The position numbers were made by a program, and so were the translations under genes. Shown here piece after piece: positions 44,555 through 53,963 of a stretch of DNA of 64,000 nucleotides; positions within the stretch are counted from its first letter, which is position 1, and every line of letters begins with the position of its first letter. The notes under the pieces are model-generated. The model had not been told where the DNA came from and searched no databases. It saw only the letters and a program-made list of their open reading frames with translations. This stretch comes from Xenorhabdus sp014467285 (GTDB lineage: Bacteria; Pseudomonadota; Gammaproteobacteria; Enterobacterales; Enterobacteriaceae), in contig NZ_NKHR01000001.1 in assembly GCF_014467285.1 (NCBI RefSeq), forward strand, positions 310,001 through 374,000, written 5' to 3'.

Positions 44555-44585
44555 AAACCCGCAGGCTCTGCTTGCGGGTTTTTTT
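44555..44585 (+). terminator. Rho-independent terminator after tig
   Basis: AACCCGCA (44556-44563) pairs with TGCGGGTT (44573-44580), followed by TTTTTA. Confidence 0.85.
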
Positions 44586-44764
44586 ATTGTTCTTGAAAAA
44601 AACAGATTTAACCTCATATCCTTTCTTACTATTATGTAAGAGCTTACTACTTTTTAGAGGGGAAAAGCCCCTTGTTAGTTAACTTTGGATCATGGTCATC
44701 ATTGCTTATCTCAAGTAGAATCAGTTATGAATGGCACCAGCGTGAGTTCTATTAGGAGACGGAA

Positions 44765-45388
44765 ATGTCATACAGTGGCAAGCAAGATCAATATGCACCT
44801 AACATGTCTTTGGTGCCGATGGTGGTTGAACAAACAGCACGTGGGGAGCGTGCATTTGATATTTACTCCCGCTTATTAAAAGACCGTATTATTTTTCTGA
44901 CAGGGCCAGTTGAAGATCATATGGCGAACCTGGTTGCCGCCCAAATGTTATTCTTGGAAGCAGAAAACCCAGAAAAAGATATTCATTTATATATCAACTC
45001 GCCGGGTGGGGTTATTACTGCTGGTATGTCAATTTACGACACGATGCAATTTATCAAGCCAGATGTGAGTACTATTTGTATGGGGCAGGCCTGCTCAATG
45101 GGGGCATTTTTGTTGACTGCTGGAGCAAAAGGCAAGCGTTTCTGTCTGCCAAATTCCAGGGTTATGATTCACCAGCCATTAGGTGGTTTCCAGGGGCAGG
45201 CAACTGATATTGAGATCCATGCACAGGAAATACTCAAGGTTAAAGCCCGTATGAATGAATTAATGGCAAAACATACAGGGCAACCCCTTGATAAGATCGC
45301 TGAGGACACAGAACGTGACCGTTTCTTATCAGCCGCAGAAGCCGTAGAATACGGGCTGGTTGATAATATATTCACCCAGCGCAACTAA
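44765..45388 (+). CDS. clpP: ATP-dependent Clp protease proteolytic subunit
   Basis: ClpP forms the 14-subunit chamber that degrades proteins fed by ClpX or ClpA. The 207-residue product has the catalytic Ser in GQACSMGAFLLTAGA (about residue 111), the His in MIHQPLGGFQGQA (about 136), and the Asp near 185. The N-terminal propeptide region (MSYSGKQDQYAPNMSLVPMV) is present. It is followed 145 bp later by clpX. Confidence 0.97.
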   Translation: MSYSGKQDQYAPNMSLVPMVVEQTARGERAFDIYSRLLKDRIIFLTGPVEDHMANLVAAQMLFLEAENPEKDIHLYINSPGGVITAGMSIYDTMQFIKPDVSTICMGQACSMGAFLLTAGAKGKRFCLPNSRVMIHQPLGGFQGQATDIEIHAQEILKVKARMNELMAKHTGQPLDKIAEDTERDRFLSAAEAVEYGLVDNIFTQRN

Positions 45389-45533
45389 TTTATTGACAAT
45401 TACTTTATTACTCCGATGCTAGTCTTTTCTGGGCGCTTCTTTATGTTGACGTTAAACTAGGCGGAGTAATGACAGCGTTTTTTCTGTTATGCCAGATAAA
45501 CTGGGATAACAGCTCATAAAGTGAGGTTGACTG

Positions 45534-46805
45534 ATGACAGATAAGCGCAAAGACGGTTCAGGAAAGCTGCTGTATTGCTCTTTCTGCGGAAAAAGCCAAC
45601 ATGAAGTCCGGAAATTAATCGCCGGCCCGTCAGTGTATATCTGCGATGAATGTGTCGATTTATGTAATGATATCATTCGCGAAGAAATTAAAGAGCTGGT
45701 ACCACATCGTGAGCGTAGCACATTGCCTACTCCTCATGAAATTCGTCAACATCTGGATGACTATGTCATTGGTCAGGAAGCGGCGAAAAAAGTGTTAGCA
45801 GTGGCTGTGTATAACCATTACAAGAGACTGCGTAATGGGGATAACAATAATGGTGTGGAATTAGGCAAAAGTAATATTTTGCTGATTGGCCCGACAGGTA
45901 GCGGTAAAACTCTGCTGGCTGAGACACTTGCCCGCTATTTGGATGTACCATTTACTATGGCTGACGCCACGACCTTGACTGAAGCAGGTTATGTCGGGGA
46001 AGACGTAGAAAATATTATCCAGAAACTTCTGCAAAAATGTGACTACGATGTGCAGAAAGCACAACGTGGTATCGTTTATATTGATGAAATAGATAAGATT
46101 TCTCGTAAATCTGACAATCCTTCAATTACTCGTGACGTATCAGGAGAAGGGGTTCAGCAGGCCTTATTGAAACTGATAGAAGGTACTGTCGCAGCAGTTC
46201 CGCCTCAAGGTGGTCGTAAGCATCCACAACAAGAATTTTTGCAGGTTGATACTTCCAAGATCTTGTTTATCTGCGGTGGTGCGTTTGCAGGTTTGGACAA
46301 AGTTGTCAGCCAGCGTTTGAATGTCAGTTCAGGTATTGGTTTTAGTGCTACAGTTAGAGGTGAATCGGAGAAAGCAACAGAAGGTGAATTGCTGTCTCAG
46401 GTTCAGCCGGAAGATTTGATCAAGTTTGGTTTAATACCTGAATTCATTGGTCGTTTGCCGGTTGTGGCGACACTGACTGAACTCAATGAAGAAGCACTGA
46501 TTCAGATCCTGCAAGAGCCAAAAAATGCGCTGACTAAACAGTATCAGGCTCTGTTTAATCTGGAAGGTGTTGAGCTGGAGTTCAGAAAAGAAGCTCTGAC
46601 TGCCATCGCGAAAAAGGCAATGGCGCGTAAAACGGGTGCTCGTGGTCTTCGTTCAATTGTTGAAAATGTTTTGCTGGATACAATGTATGACCTGCCATCA
46701 ATGGAACACGTAGAGAAAGTGGTCGTTGATGAAACGGTTGTTGAAGAGAAATCCGTCCCATTATTGATATATAGCAAGCCGGATGCCCAAGTTTCTGGTG
46801 AGTGA
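45534..46805 (+). CDS. clpX: ClpX ATPase, unfoldase of ClpXP
   Basis: ClpX unfolds tagged substrates and passes them to ClpP. The 423-residue product has an N-terminal four-Cys zinc domain (CSFCGKSQHEVRKL and VYICDECVDLC), the AAA+ Walker A GPTGSGKTLLAETLA, Walker B IVYIDEIDKI, and the pore loop GYVGEDV. The IGF-type loop for ClpP docking is expected near residue 268 and appears as SSGIGFSAT. A strong terminator follows the gene. Confidence 0.97.
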   Translation: MTDKRKDGSGKLLYCSFCGKSQHEVRKLIAGPSVYICDECVDLCNDIIREEIKELVPHRERSTLPTPHEIRQHLDDYVIGQEAAKKVLAVAVYNHYKRLRNGDNNNGVELGKSNILLIGPTGSGKTLLAETLARYLDVPFTMADATTLTEAGYVGEDVENIIQKLLQKCDYDVQKAQRGIVYIDEIDKISRKSDNPSITRDVSGEGVQQALLKLIEGTVAAVPPQGGRKHPQQEFLQVDTSKILFICGGAFAGLDKVVSQRLNVSSGIGFSATVRGESEKATEGELLSQVQPEDLIKFGLIPEFIGRLPVVATLTELNEEALIQILQEPKNALTKQYQALFNLEGVELEFRKEALTAIAKKAMARKTGARGLRSIVENVLLDTMYDLPSMEHVEKVVVDETVVEEKSVPLLIYSKPDAQVSGE

Positions 46806-46850
46806 AGAAAATAGGGTAGGGAATGCCGATTATCAATACGCATTGAAAAA

Positions 46851-46884
46851 ACAAAAATGAGGGATTTTCCCTCATTTTGTTTTT
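46851..46884 (+). terminator. Rho-independent terminator after clpX
   Basis: CAAAAATGAGGG and CCCTCATTTTG form a long stem around a TTTT loop, followed by TTTTTTGC. It separates clpPX from lon. Confidence 0.85.
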
Positions 46885-46899
46885 TGCAGATATAGGCTA

Positions 46900-46926
46900 T
46901 TGAATGTCAGATTCTTGTCCCCATAT
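46900..46926 (+). promoter_or_regulatory. Sigma-32 heat-shock promoter of lon
   Basis: TTGAA at 46900-46904 and CCCCATAT at 46919-46926 are separated by 14 bp. This fits the sigma-32 consensus and the known E. coli lon promoter. Transcription would start near 46933, leaving an unusually long leader of about 205 nt before the lon ATG. Confidence 0.85.
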
Positions 46927-46949
46927 ATTTTGTATTCTTTGAAGTGAAA

Positions 46950-46973
46950 CTCGTGAAAACCGTGTTTCACGAG
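46950..46973 (+). repeat. Inverted repeat in the lon leader
   Basis: CTCGTGAAA (46950-46958) and TTTCACGAG (46965-46973) are perfectly complementary with a 6-base loop. It lies about 18 nt inside the predicted lon transcript. It has no T run after it, so it does not look like a terminator. Confidence 0.6.
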
Positions 46974-47138
46974 ATTCCTAAAAACTGGCGAAAGCTGTAC
47001 CCAATAGATTTTGAGTTGCACCGTGGTGGCAGGTAAATGAATCCCAGATAGCATAACGAATTGTGTGACCGGGGTAAGTGAACGCAGCTAGCAAAGAGGC
47101 AGCTTGAAAGTGAAGGGTATAAATGAAGAGAGAGCTCT

Positions 47139-49493
47139 ATGAATCCTGAGCGTTCCGAACGCATAGAAATCCCTGTATTGCCTTTGCGCGATGTAGTGGT
47201 TTACCCACATATGGTGATCCCTCTGTTTGTTGGGCGTGAGAAGTCGATTCATTGCCTGGAAGCAGCAATGGATCATGACAAACAGGTCATGTTGGTCGCG
47301 CAAAAAGAAGCATCTACTGATGAGCCGGGAGTCAATGATCTTTTCTCCGTAGGTACAGTGGCTTCTATTTTACAGATGTTAAAATTGCCAGACGGCACAG
47401 TAAAAGTTCTGGTTGAAGGCTTGCAGCGTGCTCGCATTACTACACTGACGGATAATAGCGAGTATTTTTATGCGAAAGTTGAATATCTTGAATCCCCTGA
47501 CGTTGATGAACGTGAACAAGAAGTTCTGGTAAGAACCGCTATCAATCAGTTTGAAGGCTATGTCAAACTGAATAAAAAGATCCCGCCAGAAGTATTGACA
47601 TCGTTGCACAGTATTGAAGATGCAGCAAAATTAGCAGATACCATCGCTGCGCATATGCCTTTGAAAATCAATGACAAGCAGGCTGTTTTAGAAATGTCTG
47701 ATGTTGTTGAGCGCATTGAGTATCTGATCGCAATGATGGAATCAGAAATCGATCTTCTACAGGTAGAAAAGCGTATCCGCAATCGCGTTAAAAAACAGAT
47801 GGAAAAAAGCCAGCGCGAGTACTACCTGAATGAGCAAATGAAAGCGATTCAGAAAGAATTAGGTGAGATGGACGATGCACCTGATGAATATGAGACGCTA
47901 AAGCGCAAGATCGAAGATGCAAAAATGCCAAAAGAGGCGCGCGAAAAAGCAGAAGCTGAATTGCAGAAATTAAAAATTATGTCTCCAATGTCGGCAGAAG
48001 CAACGGTTATACGTAGTTATATTGACTGGATGGTGCAAGTTCCTTGGGTTGCACGCAGCAAGGTCAAAAAAGATTTAGTGAAAGCTCAGGAAGTACTGGA
48101 TACAGACCATTATGGTCTTGAGCGCGTCAAAGAGCGTATTCTTGAATATCTCGCCGTACAAAGCCGTGTCAGCAAGATCAGGGGGCCAATACTTTGTTTG
48201 GTCGGGCCTCCAGGTGTTGGTAAAACTTCGTTAGGTCGTTCCATTGCACGGGCAATCGGACGCAAATATGTGCGTATGGCGTTGGGTGGCGTGCATGATG
48301 AAGCAGAGATCCGTGGGCATCGCCGCACCTATATTGGCTCCATGCCGGGCAAATTAATTCAGAAAATGTCCAAAATTGGAGTGAAAAACCCGCTGTTCTT
48401 GTTGGATGAGATCGACAAAATGTCATCTGATGTGCGTGGTGATCCGGCGGCAGCCTTGTTGGAAGTGCTTGATCCTGAGCAGAATGTAACGTTTAACGAT
48501 CATTACCTTGAAGTGGATTATGATCTGTCTGATGTTATGTTTGTGGCAACGTCTAACTCCATGAATATTCCTGCCCCATTGTTGGATCGTATGGAAGTCA
48601 TTCGTCTGTCCGGTTATACAGAAGACGAAAAACTGAACATTGCCAAGCGCCATCTTCTGCCAAAACAGACCGAGCGCAATGCCTTGAAAAAAGGCGAGTT
48701 AACCATTGATGATGGTGCAATCCTCAGTATTATCCGTTATTACACCCGTGAGGCTGGCGTTCGTAGTCTGGAGCGTGAAATCTCTAAATTGTGTCGTAAG
48801 GCCGTTAAAGCATTATTGATGGATAAGAAGCTTAAGCACATTGAAATCAATGCAGGTAACTTGAAAGATTATCTGGGCGTGCAGCGTGTTGATTATGGCC
48901 GTGCTGATACAGAAAACCGTGTTGGTCAGGTAACAGGTCTTGCATGGACAGAAGTCGGTGGTGATCTGCTGACGGTTGAAACAGCCAGTGTGCCAGGTAA
49001 AGGTAAATTGACCTATACCGGTTCATTAGGTGAAGTGATGCAGGAATCCATTCAGGCAGCATTGACAGTGGTTCGGGCTCGTGCAGATAAGCTGGGCATC
49101 AGTTCTGATTTCCATGAAAAACGCGATATTCACGTCCACGTACCTGAAGGTGCGACGCCAAAAGATGGCCCGAGTGCGGGTATTGCCATGTGCACAGCAT
49201 TAGTTTCTTGCCTGACAGGTAATCCTGTTCGTGCTGCTGTGGCGATGACGGGTGAAATTACTTTACGCGGTTTAGTTCTGCCAATTGGTGGTTTGAAAGA
49301 GAAATTACTGGCAGCACATCGTGGGGGAGTTAAAACTGTCATAATTCCAGATGAAAATAAACGAGATCTGGAAGAAATCCCACAGAATGTGATCCAAGAT
49401 TTGGAAATCCATCCTGTTAAGCGTATAGAAGATGTTTTGGCTATCGCTTTGCAGGAACCCGCATTTGGTGCAGAAGTTGTATCACTAAAATAG
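47139..49493 (+). CDS. lon: ATP-dependent protease Lon
   Basis: Lon degrades misfolded and short-lived regulatory proteins. The 784-residue product matches the E. coli length. It has the N-terminal substrate domain (ERIEIPVLPLRDVVVYPHMV), a coiled-coil region, the AAA+ Walker A GPPGVGKTSLGRSIA, Walker B PLFLLDEIDK, and the protease domain with the catalytic Ser in PKDGPSAGIAMCTAL (about 679) and Lys in GGLKEKLLAAHRGG (about 722). It may also degrade antitoxins such as MazE and the Hha/TomB pair encoded in this window. The upstream promoter is sigma-32 type. Confidence 0.97.
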   Translation: MNPERSERIEIPVLPLRDVVVYPHMVIPLFVGREKSIHCLEAAMDHDKQVMLVAQKEASTDEPGVNDLFSVGTVASILQMLKLPDGTVKVLVEGLQRARITTLTDNSEYFYAKVEYLESPDVDEREQEVLVRTAINQFEGYVKLNKKIPPEVLTSLHSIEDAAKLADTIAAHMPLKINDKQAVLEMSDVVERIEYLIAMMESEIDLLQVEKRIRNRVKKQMEKSQREYYLNEQMKAIQKELGEMDDAPDEYETLKRKIEDAKMPKEAREKAEAELQKLKIMSPMSAEATVIRSYIDWMVQVPWVARSKVKKDLVKAQEVLDTDHYGLERVKERILEYLAVQSRVSKIRGPILCLVGPPGVGKTSLGRSIARAIGRKYVRMALGGVHDEAEIRGHRRTYIGSMPGKLIQKMSKIGVKNPLFLLDEIDKMSSDVRGDPAAALLEVLDPEQNVTFNDHYLEVDYDLSDVMFVATSNSMNIPAPLLDRMEVIRLSGYTEDEKLNIAKRHLLPKQTERNALKKGELTIDDGAILSIIRYYTREAGVRSLEREISKLCRKAVKALLMDKKLKHIEINAGNLKDYLGVQRVDYGRADTENRVGQVTGLAWTEVGGDLLTVETASVPGKGKLTYTGSLGEVMQESIQAALTVVRARADKLGISSDFHEKRDIHVHVPEGATPKDGPSAGIAMCTALVSCLTGNPVRAAVAMTGEITLRGLVLPIGGLKEKLLAAHRGGVKTVIIPDENKRDLEEIPQNVIQDLEIHPVKRIEDVLAIALQEPAFGAEVVSLK

Positions 49494-49537
49494 TACAAAA
49501 ATAGTGAACTAACTCAAGAACTGTATATAAAATATAG

Positions 49538-49573
49538 GCTGGCAAGTAAATTGAGACTTGCCAGCTTTTTTTT
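49538..49573 (+). terminator. Rho-independent terminator after lon
   Basis: GCTGGCAAGT (49538-49547) pairs with ACTTGCCAGC (49556-49565), followed by TTTTTTTTG. Confidence 0.9.
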
Positions 49574-49734
49574 GTGTCATTAAGTTAGTTTAGTCTAATT
49601 ATCTGATTAAATATTTTGCTGTTCCAAGATTTCTTGCTAATACTGGAAAGGATTGATATGACGGCATGACTGTTGTGTTATCCGTTATAAATCGGTTTTT
49701 GTTACGTTAGTAAAACTAAATGGGGATGATAAGA

Positions 49735-50010
49735 GTGAATAAGTCACAACTGATCGACAAAATTGCTGCTGATGTGAATATTTCTAAGGCAGCAGCCGGA
49801 CGTGTAGTAGATGCATTCATTTCTTCAGTATCTGATGCCTTGAAAGACGGTGATGATGTCGCTTTGGTAGGGTTCGGTACGTTTACTGTGCGTGAGCGCG
49901 CAGCTCGCACGGGACGTAACCCTCAGACAGGCAAGGAAATCAAAATTGCAGCAGCAAAAGTACCTGCTTTCCGTTCTGGAAAGGGGTTGAAAGATGCTGT
50001 CAACGGCTAA
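49735..50010 (+). CDS. hupB: DNA-binding protein HU-beta
   Basis: HU-beta is the nucleoid-bending subunit that pairs with HU-alpha. The 91-residue product starts with GTG at 49735 (MNKSQLIDKIAADVNISKAA) after AAGAG. The DNA-binding arm signature GFGTFTVRERAARTGRNPQT is complete. An ATG five codons upstream is in frame but gives a non-family N terminus. The gene has its own terminator. Confidence 0.96.
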   Translation: MNKSQLIDKIAADVNISKAAAGRVVDAFISSVSDALKDGDDVALVGFGTFTVRERAARTGRNPQTGKEIKIAAAKVPAFRSGKGLKDAVNG

Positions 50011-50088
50011 TGAGCGAGAAACTTGCTCCTCGCCTTTGCCATAGCAGTAAACTTAAACTGACTAGGCAATGTTGATAGGTTAGAATAT

Positions 50089-50117
50089 AAGCGCATCAAT
50101 CAATTGGTGCGCTTTTT
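50089..50117 (+). terminator. Rho-independent terminator after hupB
   Basis: AAGCGCATCAAT (50089-50100) pairs with ATTGGTGCGCTT (50103-50114, one G-T pair) across a CA loop and is followed by a further run of T. Confidence 0.88.
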
Positions 50118-50185
50118 TTCTCTTAGCGTTTGAATTGTCGTAATATGACAGTTTCTTTTTCACTAAAGCGGAGTTTTACGTCTTT

Positions 50186-52066
50186 ATGATGGACAACCTA
50201 CGCACGGCGGCAAATGGCCCTGTGCTTAAAATTGTGTTGGCTCTAATTATTTTGACCTTTCTGGTGACAGGGGTAACAGGCTACCTGTCAGGCGAAAATG
50301 GTAGCTATGCTGCCAAGGTGAATGGTCAAAGTATTAGTCGTGCTCAACTGGAGCAAGCATTCCAACAAGAAAAAAATGCTATGCAAGAGAGGCTAGGAGA
50401 TGGATTCTCAACTTTGCTGAGTAATGAACAGGCCGTACAACAGCTTAGACGAGAATCATTAGATCGCCTCATAAATGCCACCTTGATTGAACAATACGCG
50501 CATAAGCTGGGTTTATCAGCAAGTGATGAGCAAGTCGCACAGGAGATACGTAACCTACCGTTTCTTCAAACTGACAGCAAGTTTGATAACAACAAATATC
50601 AGGATTATTTGAATTGGCTGGCTCGTTCCAATATGAGTCCTGATGTCTTTGCTGAGCAGGTTCGTCAAGAGCTGATTAATCGCCAATTAGAGCAGGTGTT
50701 GATAGGTTCTGAAATTGCATTGCCGACAGAAGTCAAAGAAGAAATTGCGCTTCTTTTTCAAGAAAGAACAGTACGTTTTGCGACTCTTGAATTGAAATCA
50801 ATTGAAGCACAGCAAAAAGTCACCGATGAAGAGCTGAAAAACTACTATACTGCGAACAGTAAACATTTCACTGTGCCAGAAAAAGTAAAAATCAGTTACA
50901 TCAAGATGGATGCTGCGGATGAGCTGAAAAATATCACCGTATCTGATGCTGATATTGAAAAATATTATCAAAACAATCTGTCAAAATACACTAAGTCTGA
51001 ACAGAAGAAGTACAGTTTTATTCAATTAGCTTCAGACTCTGATGCTAAATCGGTTTTGGATGAATTAAATAAAGGGGCCAATTTCAGTCAATTGGCATCC
51101 GAAAAATCGACAGATAAATTTTCTGCCCAAAAGGGAGGTGATCTCGGCTGGATGGAAGAGAGTTCTCTGCCTAATGAGATTAAAGCAGCCAATTTGACAC
51201 AGAAAGGGCAACTTTCTGGTGTCGTTAAATTATCTAATGGATATGCGATTTTCCGTTTGGACGATATCAAGCCTCAGGTTGTTAAATCATTGGAGGATGT
51301 CCGCCTGGAAATAGAAAAAATCGTTAAGCAGGAAAAAGCGGTTGACGCATTTTATGCGTTACAGAGAAAAGTAAGTGATGCCGCAGCCAATGATAACGAA
51401 TCTTTGGCAGCAGCAGAGAAAGCAGCAGGTTATCAGGCTGTAACCACTGACTGGTTTGATCGTGACCATATCCCGGCTGATATTAACTTCAGTCAAGTTG
51501 TTCAGGCTATTTTCTCTGGCAATTTGATGGATGATAAAGGGACAACAGGCATTAATTCTGATGTCATTTCTGTTGAGGGTGACAGAGCCTTTATTGTGCG
51601 TGTTGACGATGTGAAACCTGAAACTGTTCAGCCGTTCGATCAAGCTAAAACTGAAGTTGCTGAATTGGTGAAACGCCAAAAAGCAGAGAAACAACTTCAG
51701 GTTGATAGTGAAAAATTGTTGGCTGCGCTGAAAGAAGGTAAAGGTGAACAAGCATTGAAAGCAGCAGGAATCCAGTTTGCTGAACCTACTGTGATAAAAC
51801 GCATATCACAAAACGATCAGGCTACCGATGTGGCATTCACTCTGCCTCATCCTAAAGAAGGTAAGGCTGAATATGGATTAGCTCAAGATGGGCTTGGTAA
51901 CGCAGTATTTATCCAATTGGATAAAGTTATTCCAGGACCTATTACAGATGAGCAGATTAAACAATATATGTCAGCTTATCAGTATCAAACAGGTAATGTC
52001 ATGCTGGAATCACTAATAATTAATTTGCGTGATGATGCAGATATTAAGCTAGGTCAAATCGAATAA
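50186..52066 (+). CDS. ppiD: Periplasmic folding chaperone PpiD
   Basis: PpiD is anchored in the inner membrane near the Sec channel and helps newly exported proteins. The 626-residue product starts MMDNLRTAANGPVLKIVLAL, with one membrane helix at about 14-34, then a SurA-like chaperone region. A parvulin domain at about 265-355 includes GANFSQLASEKSTDKFSAQK and GGDLGWMEES. In E. coli PpiD this parvulin domain has little or no isomerase activity. It follows hupB as in E. coli and is transcribed independently. Confidence 0.95.
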   Translation: MMDNLRTAANGPVLKIVLALIILTFLVTGVTGYLSGENGSYAAKVNGQSISRAQLEQAFQQEKNAMQERLGDGFSTLLSNEQAVQQLRRESLDRLINATLIEQYAHKLGLSASDEQVAQEIRNLPFLQTDSKFDNNKYQDYLNWLARSNMSPDVFAEQVRQELINRQLEQVLIGSEIALPTEVKEEIALLFQERTVRFATLELKSIEAQQKVTDEELKNYYTANSKHFTVPEKVKISYIKMDAADELKNITVSDADIEKYYQNNLSKYTKSEQKKYSFIQLASDSDAKSVLDELNKGANFSQLASEKSTDKFSAQKGGDLGWMEESSLPNEIKAANLTQKGQLSGVVKLSNGYAIFRLDDIKPQVVKSLEDVRLEIEKIVKQEKAVDAFYALQRKVSDAAANDNESLAAAEKAAGYQAVTTDWFDRDHIPADINFSQVVQAIFSGNLMDDKGTTGINSDVISVEGDRAFIVRVDDVKPETVQPFDQAKTEVAELVKRQKAEKQLQVDSEKLLAALKEGKGEQALKAAGIQFAEPTVIKRISQNDQATDVAFTLPHPKEGKAEYGLAQDGLGNAVFIQLDKVIPGPITDEQIKQYMSAYQYQTGNVMLESLIINLRDDADIKLGQIE

Positions 52067-52085
52067 AATTGCGAAGTTACTCGCA

Positions 52086-52134
52086 GCTATTTTTGCAAAA
52101 TAGCAATTTTAAAAGGCCACTTTCGTGGCCTTTC
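52086..52134 (+). terminator. Two tandem hairpins after ppiD
   Basis: GCTATTTT-TGC-AAAATAGC (52086-52104) is followed by AATTTT. The second stem, AAAGGCCAC-TTTC-GTGGCCTTT (52112-52133), follows directly. Together they form a double terminator. Confidence 0.75.
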
Positions 52135-52214
52135 GCATATTTAAATCTTGCCTATTGTCTGGAAATATTGTTGTGGCAATCTCTCCTGCGTCAATAAAAC
52201 ATGGAGGGATTTAT

Positions 52215-52607
52215 ATGAAATATTTAAGGATATTATTCAGTTCGCTTGTTATGGCTTTGTGTATCAACATACCGTTATCTCATGCCAGCACCGTGAATGA
52301 ATCTACCGATAAAATAGTGAAACAACCCGTTAGCCAGCAGAAAACTGCCATTGGGAACAATGAATCGCAAGAGGAAGGAAAACCAGGTTCAAGCCAGCAA
52401 ATACAAGGAAAAGGAACTCTTAACATCAATACGGCAAGTGCTGAACAATTCGCGAAAGAACTCAACGGCATTGGTACTAAAAAAGCACAGGCAATTATTG
52501 AATATCGTGAAAAATATGGCCCATTTACGGCAATAGAACAATTACAGGAAGTTCAAGGGATTGGACCTATGTTTATGGAAAAGAATAGAAGTAAATTAAC
52601 TTACTGA
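52215..52607 (+). CDS. ybaV: ComEA-like helix-hairpin-helix protein YbaV
   Basis: This 130-residue protein has a signal peptide (about residues 1-25, ending HAS) and a C-terminal double helix-hairpin-helix (about 75-130): LNINTASAEQFAKELNGIGT and FTAIEQLQEVQGIGPMFMEK. That region resembles ComEA, the periplasmic DNA-binding protein for DNA uptake. Whether YbaV takes part in competence in this order is not established. The ATG at 52215 follows GGAGGG; the longer upstream frame was rejected. The linker between is low complexity. Confidence 0.92.
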   Translation: MKYLRILFSSLVMALCINIPLSHASTVNESTDKIVKQPVSQQKTAIGNNESQEEGKPGSSQQIQGKGTLNINTASAEQFAKELNGIGTKKAQAIIEYREKYGPFTAIEQLQEVQGIGPMFMEKNRSKLTY

Positions 52608-52613
52608 GTGTTA

Positions 52614-52666
52614 AGCCCTCTTGTAAGGCCTTAATAATTTTATATTGTAAGTTTATCAAGAGGGCT
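52614..52666 (+). terminator. Inverted repeat after ybaV
   Basis: AGCCCTCTTG (52614-52623) and CAAGAGGGCT (52657-52666) are perfectly complementary with a 33-base AT-rich loop, starting six bases after the ybaV stop. No T run follows. Confidence 0.5.
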
Positions 52667-52768
52667 GTGATGCTGATCAAGAATAATTCATTAAACACTA
52701 TTGTAATTAAATTGTTTTGCTATTGTTAAGTATTGTCTGGTCGGATGAGTTTAAAGGAAAACATAGCA

Positions 52769-53167
52769 ATGAGCACGATTATAAAAGTCAGGGGCTACCA
52801 TATTGATATTTTCCAGCATGTAAACAACGCACGTTATTTGGAATTTATGGAAGCAGCACGTTGGGATTTGCTGACTGAAGATGACACCTTGGAATGGCTA
52901 AACAATAAGAATATTGGTTTTATTGTGGTAAATATCAATATTAATTATCGTCATCCAGCAGTGGTTACAGATGAGCTGGAAGTAAACTCTTCCATGCGGG
53001 AATTAGGTAATAGAAGCGGTGTATTTTTTCAGGAAATTATACGCAAGAGTGATAATAAAGTGATTGCTGATGCCTTAACGACGTTTGTCTGTATTGATTT
53101 GAAAACTCAAAAAACGCTTGTTTTAGAAGGTGAGTTACGAGAAAAAATGGAATCTTATAAGAGATAA
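52769..53167 (+). CDS. fadM: Long-chain acyl-CoA thioesterase FadM
   Basis: FadM (YbaW) is a hot-dog-fold thioesterase that hydrolyses long-chain acyl-CoA during fatty-acid breakdown. The 132-residue product starts MSTIIKVRGYHIDIFQHVNN and has the catalytic Asp/His block DIFQHVNNARYLEFMEAARW. The length equals that of E. coli FadM. I selected the ATG at 52769; the 12-codon frame upstream does not match the family. Confidence 0.93.
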   Translation: MSTIIKVRGYHIDIFQHVNNARYLEFMEAARWDLLTEDDTLEWLNNKNIGFIVVNININYRHPAVVTDELEVNSSMRELGNRSGVFFQEIIRKSDNKVIADALTTFVCIDLKTQKTLVLEGELREKMESYKR

Positions 53168-53178
53168 CACAACGAAAT

Positions 53179-53199
53179 GAGAGGTTCAATGAACCTCTC
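53179..53199. terminator. Convergent terminator fadM/queC
   Basis: GAGAGGTT-CAATG-AACCTCTC (53179-53199) is a perfect 8-bp hairpin between the converging genes. Confidence 0.65.
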
Positions 53200-53232
53200 C
53201 CTGATAAGTATTAATTAAATAAAACGGCTTGA

Positions 53233-53931
53233 TTAACCCAGATGTGTTTTAGATTTCATATCTGCCATAGTGGATTGGACATTGTTTAAATAATTATCTA
53301 ATCCCTTGGCCCGGAGATGGCAAGCCGCGCACTCACCGCATCCATCACCTTGAATACCGTTATAACAAGTGAGAGTTTGGTTACGGACGAAATCCAGTTT
53401 TTCATAATAATGAGCCAGTGCCCAAGTTTCAGCTTTGTTTAACCACATTAGGGGTGTTTCGAAACGGATATCACGGGCGATACCAAGGCTGACCGCTTTA
53501 TTTAGTGCTTTGACAAATTCGTCACGGCAATCTGGATAACCTGAAAAATCAGTTTCACAAACACCCGTAATAACCGTTTCAGCTTCGACTTGATAGGCAT
53601 AAATTGCCGCCAGAGTTAAAAACAGAATGTTACGACCAGGCACAAAAGTATTTGGGAGGCCATTTTTTTCACTTTCACTGAAATCTGGCACAGGAATGTT
53701 ATCTCTTGTCAGGCTGCTGATTGCGAGCTCATTCAGTAAAGTAACATCCAGTACCTTGTGGGCAGCCGCGCCTAATTCTTCGCTGATACGACAAGCTACA
53801 TCAATTTCAGCACGGTGACGCTGCCCATAATCAAAAGTGACACAGTGAACTTCGTCATATTGACGGAGTGCCTGAATTAAACAAGTGGTGGAATCTTGCC
53901 CACCACTGAATACAACAACGGCTCGTTTCAT
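53233..53931 (-). CDS. queC: 7-cyano-7-deazaguanine synthase
   Basis: QueC makes preQ0 from carboxy-deazaguanine with ATP and ammonia, an early step of the queuosine pathway whose late steps are QueA and Tgt in this window. The 232-residue product has the PP-loop VVVFSGGQDSTTCLIQAL and the zinc site CYNGIQGDGCGECAACHLR. The start ATG at 53931 is preceded by AGAGGTA. It lies 32 bp past the stop of the next minus-strand gene. Confidence 0.96.
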   Translation of the reverse strand: MKRAVVVFSGGQDSTTCLIQALRQYDEVHCVTFDYGQRHRAEIDVACRISEELGAAAHKVLDVTLLNELAISSLTRDNIPVPDFSESEKNGLPNTFVPGRNILFLTLAAIYAYQVEAETVITGVCETDFSGYPDCRDEFVKALNKAVSLGIARDIRFETPLMWLNKAETWALAHYYEKLDFVRNQTLTCYNGIQGDGCGECAACHLRAKGLDNYLNNVQSTMADMKSKTHLG

Positions 53932-53963
53932 GATACCTACCTCTGTAAATTGAAGGAGATATG

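Noticed and set aside
44648..44675. Possible sigma-32 promoter before clpP (AGGGG-AAAAG-CCCCT and CCCCTTGT)
   Set aside because: The -10-like part deviates from CCCCATNT and no TTGAA lies at the proper distance.
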